Source: Phallusia fumigata (lineage: Eukaryota > Chordata > Ascidiacea > Phlebobranchia > Ascidiidae). From it: DNA of 20,726 bases. A model generated the notes under the pieces. That model worked only from the letters and a program-made list of their open reading frames with translations, made no database searches and was not told the DNA's origin. This document shows positions 1-10,862 of this stretch, in pieces (the first letter of the stretch is position 1; every line of letters begins with the position of its first letter). Location: the NCBI GenBank assembly GCA_008931825.1, contig QXVZ01011957.1, forward strand, positions 1 through 20,726, given 5' to 3'. Position numbers and translations under genes: made by a program.

Positions 1-2873
1 ACCCAAGATGGTTACGTCATTCGTAAAAAAATGGAAATTAGAATCATTAATCACACTGCGATTCATAAAAATGTGCCGTGGCTTAGTTGCTTCATTACAT
101 GCTGTCGCTGTCACACAGCATATGTGCGGTAAGTGTGGGTTATGGTTACAAGCAAAATATGCTATGACTAATGGCCTCACAATCTAAAGAGTCTTCAAAA
201 ATTCACGACTAAAATAAATTTTACTCAAGGTGTGGTCTTAATTGTGGTAAAATTAAATATTCCATTATAATAAAAAAAAAGTATGAAACCAACATGATTT
301 CATACAATTAAAATACATGCATAACTTTCTGGTGCAAGCTGGAGTACTTTAAAAAGAGGAAGCCTTAGGGCTTTATATAGCTTAGGGCCTCATCAAAGTC
401 TAAAACCGTGTGCAGAGAAACCAAGCGGTACATAAAAATATATGTTACACCGAGCTCTTTCAAACGTTACATTTCACGATTTACAACCGCATGCCGACAA
501 TATTAACACACCTAATATTGGAAGGTAATAACACTCCTAATACTTGAGGTAAAATGCACACACAATAACCTGGGCTGTATGTCAATCCCGCGCATTCGAC
601 TGGTCCGAAAAGTTTCCTAAAATGTCAAAACCAGTCCATGCCGTCCCAAGCGGCCTTCACAAAACCGCGCCAGAGAGAAATCCTATTCCAAAATGTCACA
701 AGATTGAAACTTGTGTTGCGTGGGAACAAACCTTTGAAAGCAAAGGTTTCCGCAAATGTTTGCCAACAAGCAAATTGCCAACTTTGCGTTAACTGTATAC
801 AGCCAAAGTTACGGTTTCCCGACCTTTTAGCCACTTGATGTCGCCCGCAGTAAAAAACCCGCACCTCTTTCATCAACACAATTGATAGCATTGCATCAGC
901 GAGTAAAAACAAAGCACGTAGACCATAGTTTAGGATACAAATTTTGACTTTTTCAGTGGGTTTTCAGTGACCTGTGTATGAATCGTATGCATCAAAATTC
1001 TAAAAATATTTCTACTAAAAACAAAGATGACGAATTTACGTGGATAATGAGTCACAGGCAGGAAAACAGCCTATTCATGCCAAGTAAATATGTTTGTCGC
1101 GCTGAAGGTTGTGCAGTGCAAAAATATTGATTTCCGGCTGGAAAGATTCCAAACGTATATTTCTGCAACCGACTGGCAGCAAGGGAGAATTGATTTGCAG
1201 CCAAGACTGAACGGGAAAACAGTTCAAATCGGTGCACTGTCACAAATATTGTTTTCGGCTATAGCTAAGATCTATCATAACCGAATTAAACCAGTGCAAC
1301 TGCGGCAAACAAGTCCAAAGATCAACACGCCAGCGTAATGCACCACAACGTCGGAAACCATGGGTTCGACTTTTGTAAACATAACCAAATGCGTTGCTCG
1401 AAAAAATCGATACGCACGTAAAAAGCGTGGGGTGCGAGCAGCTGTAAGACCACGCAATGTTTTGTTAGCGATTCAGGCACTCAAAGAGGATAGACAAAGC
1501 TTTGAAATCGATTTGTCAATACTTGGCGTTATCGCCAAATCGGATATTAGGTGGAATTGCAAATTGACGCTGGTCATGAATTGTGGGTTGGTCAATATTC
1601 GTGTACCAGGTTTGCTTAAGAAAACGTAAATGTTTCACTAATTTAAAAATTAGCTCCATATTTGGTTCCTTCAGAAAAAAGGGTAGGATTTAACAAAGTG
1701 CCCAGCGCTCGAGTGCTCTGCACCGGGTTGCTATTATTTATAGACCCAACAGATTATGTAACACAAGTCTAATCTGGAAACGTAGGATTTTTTCTCAACC
1801 GCCATTTCGCTCAGGACGTTAATAACTTTCAAGGTGCTTTATTTGCATACCGCTGATGTTACGAAAGGTTACCAATCTCAATGCAAACCCAATCAACGCG
1901 TTTTAATTTTAAACATCACATCGATCACTGTCTGTTTCGGGCGCTGTAACAAATCGTTTCGACATCGCCGCTTGCGTGACATGGTCGTCGTGGTAAAGAT
2001 GATGCCGACTGTCTGATCTTTGCAGACTAAAAATCGCATGTCTGAAAGTTTTGTTTCAGAAGTTAATTTGAAGTAATGTAATAAACCGACGGGCGACAAA
2101 TGAAAACACCGAGTTAGAGTGACAGACGGCGGAGGAGAATCGCGACACGTCACGATCAATAGCAGTGGCGTCACAACAATGAGGAACTGCTGCGGGCAAA
2201 TAAGCTCTGGAACCTCAGCAGTATTTTAAAAAATTAAAGCGCAATCGACATGACTTGTGGTCAGGCAGTGCTGGGCCCAATTTAAAACATCGATTCAATT
2301 GTGCCAAGGAAATTTTCACTTCGAGGGGACTGGTCGATTTATTCGCGAACCTTGGCGGGTTAATTCAGAAAACGCAGCCGCCCTGAGTGAAAATGCAAAT
2401 TTTTGCGAAATCCGCGATGCAAATATCAATCACTCGCAATGCGATTTGAAGTTGGAAATCTGATTACAGACCGGGGGAGATGGGGACAATAATGGACCCT
2501 TCGTGCCGAAGTCATCACACTTCGATTTTCGAACGATTTTCGCGGTCAGCACGTCCATATCAATATGGGCCGGTTCGGTCGAGCGGATACGAAATTGGAT
2601 AAGGCGGAAATCGTCGCTATACCGGTCGTTTCAGTGTCGCACAAAAATAACGATTCTCTACACGACCGAGATGCAATTTCGAGCAAGAGCGAGCAACGTA
2701 ATCCCTGTTGTCGCGTGGCTGCACGATCCGCGATGCTCAAATGCATGGCATACTCCCCCACACCGTATAATCGATTGTAACTGAGTTAGCAGCGGCGTGA
2801 TGTGCTCTGTCCGCGCATTAATTATTCAGTGTCACACCGTTCATGCATGCATGCCTGACCGAATGGATACATA

Positions 2874-3895
2874 CCCACGTTAAGCGCCGCGCAGTAAACT
2901 AACATCGCGCGCCAACGCCGCGACGGCCTTTAGATTCGCGATCATGTGGAAGCCACCGCACTTTAAAACGTCCAGAACCGGTCGGTCTTTAATAATCCAC
3001 AACATATAGGAATGTTACGATTGATTTTTTTAATTTTGTTGATGTATATTACGTACATAGTTTGACCAACTAATTCAGCCTACAAGCACTAGGACCAGGT
3101 GGTGTTAGAATAGAGGTGGTATGAAAACCCCTTAGGGAGGTTATAACAATTTCAGGCTATTCTATATTATTGCACTAATACGCAGATACACACTTTTTAA
3201 AACAGTCGTATAAGGGGTTCTATAAAAATCTATTGCTGGGTGAAGGAGTTGTTATGTCAGGAGCGGTAAAAAGTCCTCTGTACAGAAAAAATGATAGGAA
3301 GACATGCACCCTACTTGCCAACACTTTTATCATCGCTTGTCATTGTGGTTAAAGAACGACTCAGCATTTCAGATCGTATATTCCAGGTAAGTTGTCTTAG
3401 TCACGGGAACTTGTCCACAATCAACGTCAAACTTTCACGCATCTATTTTTGTTTACCGGAGCTCACGAGACAAGTGTTGTTCCAGCAAATACCATGCGCA
3501 AGCGAGGCAGCGGCGCCTGACGCAAGGCTGACGCAAAACCACAGAGCGTCAACACTAAAAAAATACGCTGGTTTCCGTAGGGGCTGGCGTCAACAAGAAT
3601 GCACCACGTCGACCTGGTCTTGAACGCACGCAAAAATTGACGTAATGCGTAAGCGTCACACTCGAATGCGCACAGGTATTTTTCGGGTCTGCGGCAGTAG
3701 CAGGAACGAGATAACACAGGGTAAAAAGACAAATTCCCCACAAATAGCTTGGCCTTTTATTTAAAGCTAAAGTCGAAACTGCTCGTTTAACATTACTGAC
3801 AAAGCGGTGTCTAAGCTGGTGCTGAATACCAAGAGAAAGAGGAATAATACACCGCTTTAACGGGTTGTGGTCGAACTTTACTGTGGTCATGTTGT
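2874..3895. repeat. Direct copy 1 of a ~1.02-kb segment (haplotype A?)
   Basis: Aligns end to end with 3897-4917. Starts CCCACGTTAAGCGCCGCGCA and ends CATGTTGT directly at the N. By eye the copies differ at about 40-50 bases plus about six short indels, roughly 4-5%. It ends exactly at the gap while its partner begins immediately after it, as expected for overlapping contig ends from two haplotypes. Confidence 0.93.
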
Positions 3896-3896
3896 N
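3896..3896. other. Assembly gap (single N)
   Basis: One undetermined base lying precisely between two diverged direct copies, so it marks a contig join. The one-base length is a placeholder, not a measured gap. Confidence 0.95.
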
Positions 3897-4917
3897 CCCA
3901 CGTTAAGCGCCGCGCAGTAAACTAACGTCGCGCGCCAACGCCACGATGGCCTTTAGATTCGCGATTATGTTGAAGCCACCGCACTTTAAAACGTCCAGAA
4001 CCGGTCGGTCTTTAATAATCCACAACATATAGGAAAACTACGATTGATTTTTTAAATTTTGTTGATGTATATTACGTACATAGTTTGACCAACTAATTCA
4101 GCCTACAAGCACTAGGACCAGGTGGTGTTAGAATAGAGGTGGTATGAACACCCCTTAGGGAGGTTTTAACAATTTCAGGCTATTCTTTATCATTGCACTA
4201 ATACGCAGATACACACTTTTTAAAACAGTCGTATAAGGGGTTCTATAAAAATCTATTGCTGGGTGAAGGAGGAAGTGTTATTTTAGGAGCGGTAAAAGGT
4301 CCTCGGTACCGAAAAATTGATAGGAAGACATGCACCCTACTTGCCAACACTTTTTGTAATCGCTTGTCATTGTGGTAAAGATTGACTCAGCATTCCAGAT
4401 CGCATATTCCAGATAAGTTGTCTTAGTCACGGGAAGCCCACAATCAACGTCAAACTTTCACGCATCTATTTTTGTTTACCGGAGCTCACGAGACGAGTGT
4501 TGTTCCTACAAATACCTTGCGCAAGCGAGGCAGCGGCGCCTGACGCAAGGCTGACGCAAAACCACAGAGCGTCAACACTAAAAAATACGCTGGTTTCCGT
4601 TGGGGCTGGCGTCAACAAGAATGCACCACGTCGACCTGGTCTTGAACGCACGCAAAAATTGACGTAATGCGTAAGCTTCACGCTCGAATGTGCACAGGTA
4701 TTTTTCGGATCTGCGGCAGTAGCAGGAACGAGATAACACAGGGTAAAAAGACAAATTCCCCACAAATAGCTTGGCCTTTTATTTAAAGCTAAAGCCGAAA
4801 CTGCTCGTTTAACATTACTGACAAAGTGGTGTCTAAGCTGGTGCTGAATACCAAGAGAAAGAGGAACAATACACCGCTTTAACGGGTTGTGGTCGAACTT
4901 TACTGTGGTCATGTTGT
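3897..4917. repeat. Direct copy 2 of the ~1.02-kb segment (haplotype B?)
   Basis: Partner of 2874-3895, starting at the base after the N. A minus-strand ORF of about 148 codons from the ATG at 4912 is open here. In copy 1 it is cut short by an A7 versus A6 homopolymer difference (3557-3563 against 4580-4585), which argues that the segment is non-coding. Confidence 0.93.
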
Positions 4918-5330
4918 CCAAAATTATCCCTTAGCGCTATCGGTAATCCCATTTAAAATGATAGTGTTCCCTTAGTGAAGGGGGACCTATGAATACTCTA
5001 TGTCTACAGCAACTATGCGGCTGTTTATATGAACAAATCTGTACAGTTTGACTAGGTTTGTAAACAAAAATATGAAGAAAATGTACCCCAAAGTGCACTT
5101 AAGATATAATTCGAAGCTAAGATTGGAATACCAAGTGGACGGCGACTGGTGTAGTTTAAAACGAAACGGAATTTTACTGCTTCAACAAACTTGGGACACC
5201 CGCAAAATCGTTCTCGGAACGTATCCTTTTAAGAGGCCTGCCTGTTTACCACGAGATTTTGCGATAAACTGCTACTTGACGTCCGTGACTCCGGTTAGGT
5301 TCAGGAAGTTCGCCCAAGAAACGGAACTCA

Positions 5331-5453
<123 letters not shown>

Positions 5454-5995
5454 TTACCTAGTGAAAAGGCTCTGGTAAATTTGTGGTAGGTACTATTGGC
5501 ACAAAACTACGTTTTAAAATGTTTGTACTGCAATATTTCTAGCCTGTTTTCGGTATATAATAGCGCGAACAAATGTTTATGTGTGCATTGTTAACAGGCT
5601 GACTGAGAACTTTACCCTAAAGTTTAAATATGAAAAAATTAAGAAAAATGCGTTTAAACAGTCCGAAATATGCAAACTTGTGGTTAAAGTCGTAAGTCCT
5701 AACACTTAAACAGGTTATTTAAGGACTGGTAAGGCTCAAATGTCCTCCTTTTTAAATATGGTATTAGTCTAAAAATACCCTTAAATGTTACAAGAATCTA
5801 ATCAAACAATCTATTCTTACCACTTTAAAGGTGAGTCGACACCCACAATGTTGCTGTTGATTTAATGCAACGTTAGGCCCACTATTGACATTAAAAGACC
5901 AAACATAGTCTATACCCAGAAAAATTACAACATGTCTATTATTTCACTTGTACGTGCAAATTGCAAACACGTCTTGGCGAATGATAACCCTAAAT

Positions 5996-6288
5996 AAAAA
6001 AGGTAAAAGTCTTAACCTTGTGTTAAAGTTGATCTTGTTTAGGGCACCAATGCTTCTGGAGGATGCGTCGGTGAAGAGGCGACTGTGCAAGAGCATCACT
6101 CTCCCGATTAGATACAAGCGAAGGAACATTGGGATCGAGAGTAAGATGTCTATGTCAGCAGTCGTTGTAGTAGTAACGCCACTGAACGCCTAAAATCACA
6201 ACCCGTTAGCCACCTTACATTAAGGACAAAGTAGAAGATGTTTTTCGAGAGTTTCGGAAACACGCGTTACTGACAAATTTACTACGTC
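5996..6288. repeat. 293-bp perfect repeat, left arm
   Basis: Identical to 6290-6582 by direct reading (offset 294). Begins AAAAAAGGTAAAAGTC and ends ACTACGTC at the N. Contains the whole S4 exon with both splice sites. Confidence 0.96.
6017..6189 (-). CDS. KCNN: SK channel exon 4, second identical copy (probable assembly duplicate)
   Basis: Base-for-base identical to the exon at 6311-6483, with the same acceptor (AG at 6191-6190) and donor (GT at 6016-6015). It lies inside the left arm of a 293-bp perfect direct repeat that meets its partner at the single N at 6289. The exon is 173 bp (not a multiple of three) with phase 0 in and phase 2 out. Splicing copy B to copy A would therefore put copy A out of frame and repeat S4. 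Either this copy is an artefact of unmerged contig ends, or, less likely, the pair is mutually exclusive. Exactly one copy joins in frame to the S5 exon at 5436. Confidence 0.8.
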
Positions 6289-6289
6289 N
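6289..6289. other. Assembly gap (single N)
   Basis: One undetermined base between two identical 293-bp copies, the signature of contig ends that overlap but were abutted with a placeholder. Confidence 0.95.
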
Positions 6290-6582
6290 AAAAAAGGTAA
6301 AAGTCTTAACCTTGTGTTAAAGTTGATCTTGTTTAGGGCACCAATGCTTCTGGAGGATGCGTCGGTGAAGAGGCGACTGTGCAAGAGCATCACTCTCCCG
6401 ATTAGATACAAGCGAAGGAACATTGGGATCGAGAGTAAGATGTCTATGTCAGCAGTCGTTGTAGTAGTAACGCCACTGAACGCCTAAAATCACAACCCGT
6501 TAGCCACCTTACATTAAGGACAAAGTAGAAGATGTTTTTCGAGAGTTTCGGAAACACGCGTTACTGACAAATTTACTACGTC
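6290..6582. repeat. 293-bp perfect repeat, right arm
   Basis: Begins at the base after the N and is identical to the left arm to the end of ACTACGTC at 6582, where sequence becomes unique. Contains S4 exon copy B. Confidence 0.96.
6311..6483 (-). CDS. KCNN: SK channel exon 4 (copy B): S3-S4 loop, S4, S4-S5 linker
   Basis: A 173-bp exon, phase 0 in and phase 2 out (57 codons plus AG of a split Arg; residues 746-803). The acceptor is TGATTTTAG (AG at 6485-6484); the donor is AACACAAG|GTTAAG (GT at 6310-6309). The peptide starts [20 protein letters not shown], then carries S4 ([18 protein letters not shown]) and the S4-S5 linker [20 protein letters not shown]. The linker is nearly invariant in the family and in SK4 structures contacts the calmodulin N-lobe, coupling Ca2+ to gating. 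An identical copy lies 294 bp away across a one-base gap; only one can be used, because two in series would shift the frame. I list this copy as the working one since it is met first in transcription. Confidence 0.93.
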
Positions 6583-7929
6583 CAGATTTGGTCAACATAG
6601 TTTGACCAGAGACTACCTGAATTTTAGCAAACAGCGATATACTTGAAACATGTCAAAATGAAAGGAAATACTTTTTTCTGGTTGGTTAAATGAAGAAATT
6701 ACCGAAATACAAGTAGGTTTTTTTTAAACAATCGCGCCATATTCGAAAAGCCTGCTTCAATTAACGTTTGATAACATTTTTTTAGCTAATGAATTAGAAC
6801 ACGCCATAGTTTGGTGGTATGACGTTCCCAGCAACCAGGCAACGTGCTACTCTTTTTACCATTACTCATTGCCGTCGCCCTGCATTCATACCACGAAGAA
6901 CACTGAACCCAGGAACGAGAAACGTCTCTGTCCGCAAACCCACTGCTGGTAGGCATTGACCCGTAAATAGCAAGCGGCTTGTGTGACTCAAGAGGGAGTT
7001 TCAGATCTTTAAAACTTTAATGCGACCACGGATAATTTGACTGTAAGTCGTGGTTTTCTTCAAAGGCGATTTGAATTGCTCTAAGGGTTGCCCCAATGAC
7101 AATACGTTGTCCACCTTTTTTTCAAAGAGCCTGGCATGGTGGACTAGGACAACTTGTCGGTTTTGACCACTTTCATTGAAAGCTGTCGTAGTTTTTATCA
7201 TAGTGTTGCGAATTGTATGGCCAGTCCTACCATCGAAAACATGTACACATTTGTTGAAGGCCTGCTTTTTACGAGGCAGGATTGCAATTTTATAGCTATG
7301 CGTATTTCAAAGGCTGTCTCGAAGCGTGACGTTTGTTTTACAGCGGTTGATAAAGCGTTTCTGTCTGGTTAGGGTGAATACTTCGACATGACCGCTTGAA
7401 CTGAGAGAGCCACATGTCTGCGAACAAAAATAGCTGTTCCAAACATTGCTATGATGGTGGTAAAAACTAAAAACGTATTCGGTGTTCCGTCATCTCCAGG
7501 GGGGTGTACATGTTTCTTTGGGTTGAGGTAATTTAATTAGGACCCACACGCCCTACAATACCGTAAAACCGCTTTAGATGAGACTTCAATGCAAATCAAA
7601 TCAGACCTTCAACAAAACCTAAGCCGTTGTGGCAACATACGAGTTCCCGGAACCTTGTGGTTTAGTCAAACGCCCAACAACCAGCTATGATAACAAAACA
7701 TTTTGGTAGGCTTTGCGGCGTTTTCTTTACCAAGGAACTTTGTATTTTGGGCACGCTTGCAATCGAGTACTGTTCCCTGTTAAGTCAGTAAACGTAGCCT
7801 TTTAAACCAATTCCAACAAACAAGTTTCCACGGCACTCGTTTTTTTAGCTTGGTCCAACCCGGTCCTGGTTTTTACATGCATTAAACAGAGCTATATAAT
7901 TTCGTATTTTTGGTATTTTAGAATTTCAC
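6484..7929 (-). other. KCNN: Intron 3 of the SK gene
   Basis: A 1.45-kb phase-0 intron between S3 (donor GTGAAA) and S4 (acceptor GATTTTAG, copy B). The donor departs from consensus at +4 to +6 but follows a CAG. Nothing else recognisable. Its left end (to 6582) lies in the duplicated segment. Confidence 0.88.
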
Positions 7930-8070
7930 CTGACGGGCTGACCACTCAAATGTGTAGAAGCCGGGGATTGGATGGATGCTGCACGTGACAAGCTCAAGTG
8001 TAATAAACATCACTCTTTCCCAGTCCATGGCGATCCTCCAATCTTCAGCTCCGTTGTCGATCATGAAAAG
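7930..8070 (-). CDS. KCNN: SK channel exon 3: S2-S3 linker and S3
   Basis: A 141-bp, 47-codon exon (residues 699-745), too short to stand out as an ORF and found by reading the minus strand. The acceptor is TTTTGTTTTAG (AG at 8072-8071). The donor follows ...SARQ as CAG|GTGAAA (GT at 7929-7928). The peptide opens [20 protein letters not shown] and carries S3 (about 715-733) and the family hallmark CSIHPIPG, then [11 protein letters not shown] family counterparts read LFMVDNGADDWRIAM and CAIHPIPG. Phase 0 at both ends joins it cleanly to the S2 and S4 exons. Confidence 0.97.
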
Positions 8071-9625
8071 CTAAAACAAAAACATAGTTTGTGTCGGAGG
8101 TTTTTTACAACCTTAAATGCGGCATAACAAAAACCAGTATAACAAGACAGACAATAATAGTGTTCGTTCGTATGAATGTAATCACAAATTCTTTTGGTTA
8201 GGAATTAAGTGTTCATTGTGGCAGAATTAACCGAGTAGTAGGAAGAAAACGGTCACAAAAACAACGATTAGTTATGCGTTTATTGGGCGTCAGAAATCAC
8301 TGGATTTCAATAAACAACTTTTCCAGGTTTAGCCAGGCATTGTGGCGGATTAATCAAGCCCGACAACTTTGTCGGAACTGCACCGCCACTTCAGCTGGAC
8401 CTTAGAACTACACATGTAACAGAAATCGGCAGTAAACAACCGCTACTTCTTCTTTTCTCAGAAAAAGGTCTTCTGCCCTTCAGGGGTTAACCGTAAAATT
8501 ATCCTCTGAGATGTATGCGGTTGCAAATATTCATATTCAACAATGTCCAGGCATCAGCGAAAAGCGGGATGTATGCCGTTACAAACTTTAGTGTTTTACA
8601 AGGTCATAGCATTGAAACTGAACAACACTTTACGCGTCAATGCGACACGGGGCAAGTGGCATTTGACGCGACTTCAGCGTGCTGCCAACGCAAACACGAG
8701 ACGCAAAATCGCGGCAAACTCGACTTACAAAGGGAAAATGCCAATGAATTTTCGATCCTGCACGCTAATTCCCGAAGGAGATCCGCGGATTATGCACGTA
8801 AGATCAAGCGCGCGACCGCGAGGCACATTTTGCGTGGCATTTGCCAAACGTGCACGTTTTCCGTAAAACGCCCTAACTAATTCGGGCATTTTGGATCGGA
8901 TTCTCAGACATGCGGCTCGGCTGGCATTTCACGGTGCCTAGCTGCTTCCAGCACAAAAGTCACGTAGAAATTGCGTCAGTCGTCAAGCCCGTATTATGCT
9001 TCTCTGCAGGGACCACAAGGCGCTACGCACACGTATAAACATCGATTAGCTCTAGTTGGAAATAAAAGGTCAGTTATTTTGGGAACCATATCTTCCCCAC
9101 TGCTGCTATAGAAAAACAACAGCTTGATGGCTTGTAAGTGCTAAATCTTGATTCTGAACCATAAAAGCCCCGAGTGGGGACACTGTGGCATTTGTATTTT
9201 GAAGATGGAAATACTGGCATAGTGCCGGAGTGCGATTGAACAGAAGGGGACCAACATGAATAATATATGTCCCGAATGTAAAGGGCTCTGTAACTTCGGG
9301 GCAATGACGAATTGTAAACTTGATCGCCAGAAAAAAACAATGTTTTTAAGAGGTTTCCCCTTATGCTCATCTCCGGTCTTCCCTCTTATCGCCTACGGTT
9401 CTGTGCCAGCAACATTGTAGCATTAAATATTAAAGCAGCGCTGCGCGCGGAATGCTGCGACAATTTCAAAAACACCTCACTCCAGGTTTGCAGCCAAGTC
9501 AATTCACTTACAGCGCTTTCCAATCAACGAAATATGACAAGTTTTTGGTGAGCAACCAGGAAACAATGACATTCACTCGCTCGTGGGGCCAAATAAGTAA
9601 ATGGAATCAAGCAACGAGATCGTTA

Positions 9626-9643
9626 CCCCCCCCCCAAAAAAAA
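9626..9643. repeat. C10A8 homopolymer tract
   Basis: Ten C followed by eight A in intron 2; simple low-complexity sequence whose length may be unreliable. Confidence 0.85.
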
Positions 9644-10074
9644 GTAGATTTAATAACATGTAAAGATAGTGGCTATGCTGTAGGTACTCGTCTATGTATA
9701 TCAACGAGAGTCAAACACAACAGAAATCCAGTATAAAAACCCAGGCGTAATAATGTCCACTCTGAGGCAAAAGTGCAAGGGACCCTCAGTGCAAACAGTA
9801 TTATGCAGAAACAAATCTCCATCTGTTTGTGCAGCTACACAGGTGAACCCGTTCAGACTAGCATTTGCGTAACGCTTCGCTGGAGCATCGTGTCCTCTTA
9901 AACTCTGATTGCGCTTCAGTATTAGATCTCCTTAATCCCGGCAAGTCAATCGCAGACTTGCTGACAAATAAATAGGAACCGTGGAGGGAAACCGCATGCA
10001 ATCGATAACCAACAGACAAAGCAATTAATTAGTTTAACTGAACAGACCCGTGCCGTCCAAGAGAAATCAAGCCC

Positions 10075-10300
10075 AAGCAATGAATATTTTAATATTTCTA
10101 TACATTTCAAATGTATTTTTAAAAGCTATCTACTTTTCTCCATGCGCAATGTTTCATATTAATATTTTCATGTCCAATATGTTCATTTAATGAATAGTAT
10201 AATTTTTCATTTAATGAATACGATTTTTTAAGCAACAAGATATATATTGGTAACAGGAAATTGGCCGTTTAGGACATATATATTTATCTTTAAACTGCAG
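10075..10300. other. AT-rich block with palindromic and repeated TAAT motifs
   Basis: Contains a perfect 8-bp inverted repeat ATACATTT-C-AAATGTAT (10100-10116) and two exact copies of the near-palindrome TTCATTTAATGAATA at 10182-10196 and 10206-10220, 24 bp apart. TAAT/ATTA cores suit homeodomain binding, but AT-rich intron sequence makes such motifs common. Confidence 0.35.
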
Positions 10301-10766
10301 TTTGGCATTGTGAATTGACATGTTTTGTAGCGACGGCCAGAAAGACGACAAGAGACAAAAATCAGTCATCAATACGCTTTTCTTCTAACGCGCTGTATGG
10401 TCAACCACCGTTGGGATACGAAATTGGATAAGATTGACGGGCTTCAAGAAGTAGTTGGGAGAAAAACGTTCCAAAATTGCCTCACAGACAACCACTAACA
10501 TGTTATAAAAAGTTTGTTCCTATATTTTTCCAGCAAAGACAATAACTAACTGAACTAACTTCTTACGAAACAGTACTAGATGTCGCAAGAGAGAGTTCAC
10601 ATGTAGCCTTTACAATGTGGGTACTGCTCCAATTGAACTAAAAAGTTTCTGTTGGTTCATGGGCTTCGATACAAATGAAATTCCACAAAACAACATTAAC
10701 TAACGTCATTAAATGGGAACGCAGCAGATACAACTGAACAACAGCGGTCGATGTTAAAATGTTTAC

Positions 10767-10862
10767 CTGAATTTCTCTAGCGTGGTAGGCGATGACGAGA
10801 CCGAGAAGGACCGCTGTGGAAAACGATACGAGGCACTTGAGAGATAAGGAAAAGTACGTCGC
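10767..10862 (-). CDS. KCNN: SK channel exon 2: S2 helix
   Basis: A 96-bp, 32-codon exon (residues 667-698), phase 0 at both ends. The acceptor is strong: a long T-rich tract ending TTTGCAG at 10864-10863. The donor after ...EIQ is GTAAAC at 10766-10765. The peptide begins [14 protein letters not shown], continues into [18 protein letters not shown], and matches the S1-S2 loop end and S2 of SK channels (family pattern LKCLISLST..LLGLI..YHAREIQ). S2 is the hydrophobic stretch at about 671-694. Apparent open reading beyond the exon on either side is intron and does not resemble the family. Confidence 0.97.

Larger units (their letters stand above)
8071..10766 (-). other. KCNN: Intron 2 of the SK gene
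   Basis: A 2.70-kb phase-0 intron between S2 and S3. It holds an AT-rich block (about 10075-10300), a C10A8 homopolymer tract (9626-9643) and a CpG-rich stretch (about 8620-8870) with two overlapping plus-strand ORFs that look non-genic. No alternative SK exon was recognised. Confidence 0.88.

Noticed and set aside
1360..1629. Plus-strand ORF of 89 codons, Lys/Arg-rich
   Set aside because: No recognised domain or supporting context; similar short ORFs occur throughout the introns.
1985..2005. Possible start of the pore exon (YHD on the minus strand)
   Set aside because: The following residues do not match the SK pore turret, there is no GYGD, and no suitable acceptor precedes it.
4466..4912. 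Minus-strand ORF of about 148 codons with a hydrophobic, signal-like stretch
   Set aside because: The matching ORF in the other copy (from 3890) is truncated by a homopolymer length difference, no family is recognised, and it lies in an intron of the SK gene. Probably chance.
6017..6483. Mutually exclusive duplicated exons, a known route to channel diversity
   Set aside because: Such pairs normally diverge in sequence. These are identical, including flanking intron, and are separated by an N, which fits an assembly artefact.
8515..8880. Two overlapping plus-strand ORFs of 121 and 107 codons in intron 2
   Set aside because: No recognisable domain, antisense to the channel gene, overlapping each other in different frames; CpG-rich composition with few stops explains them.
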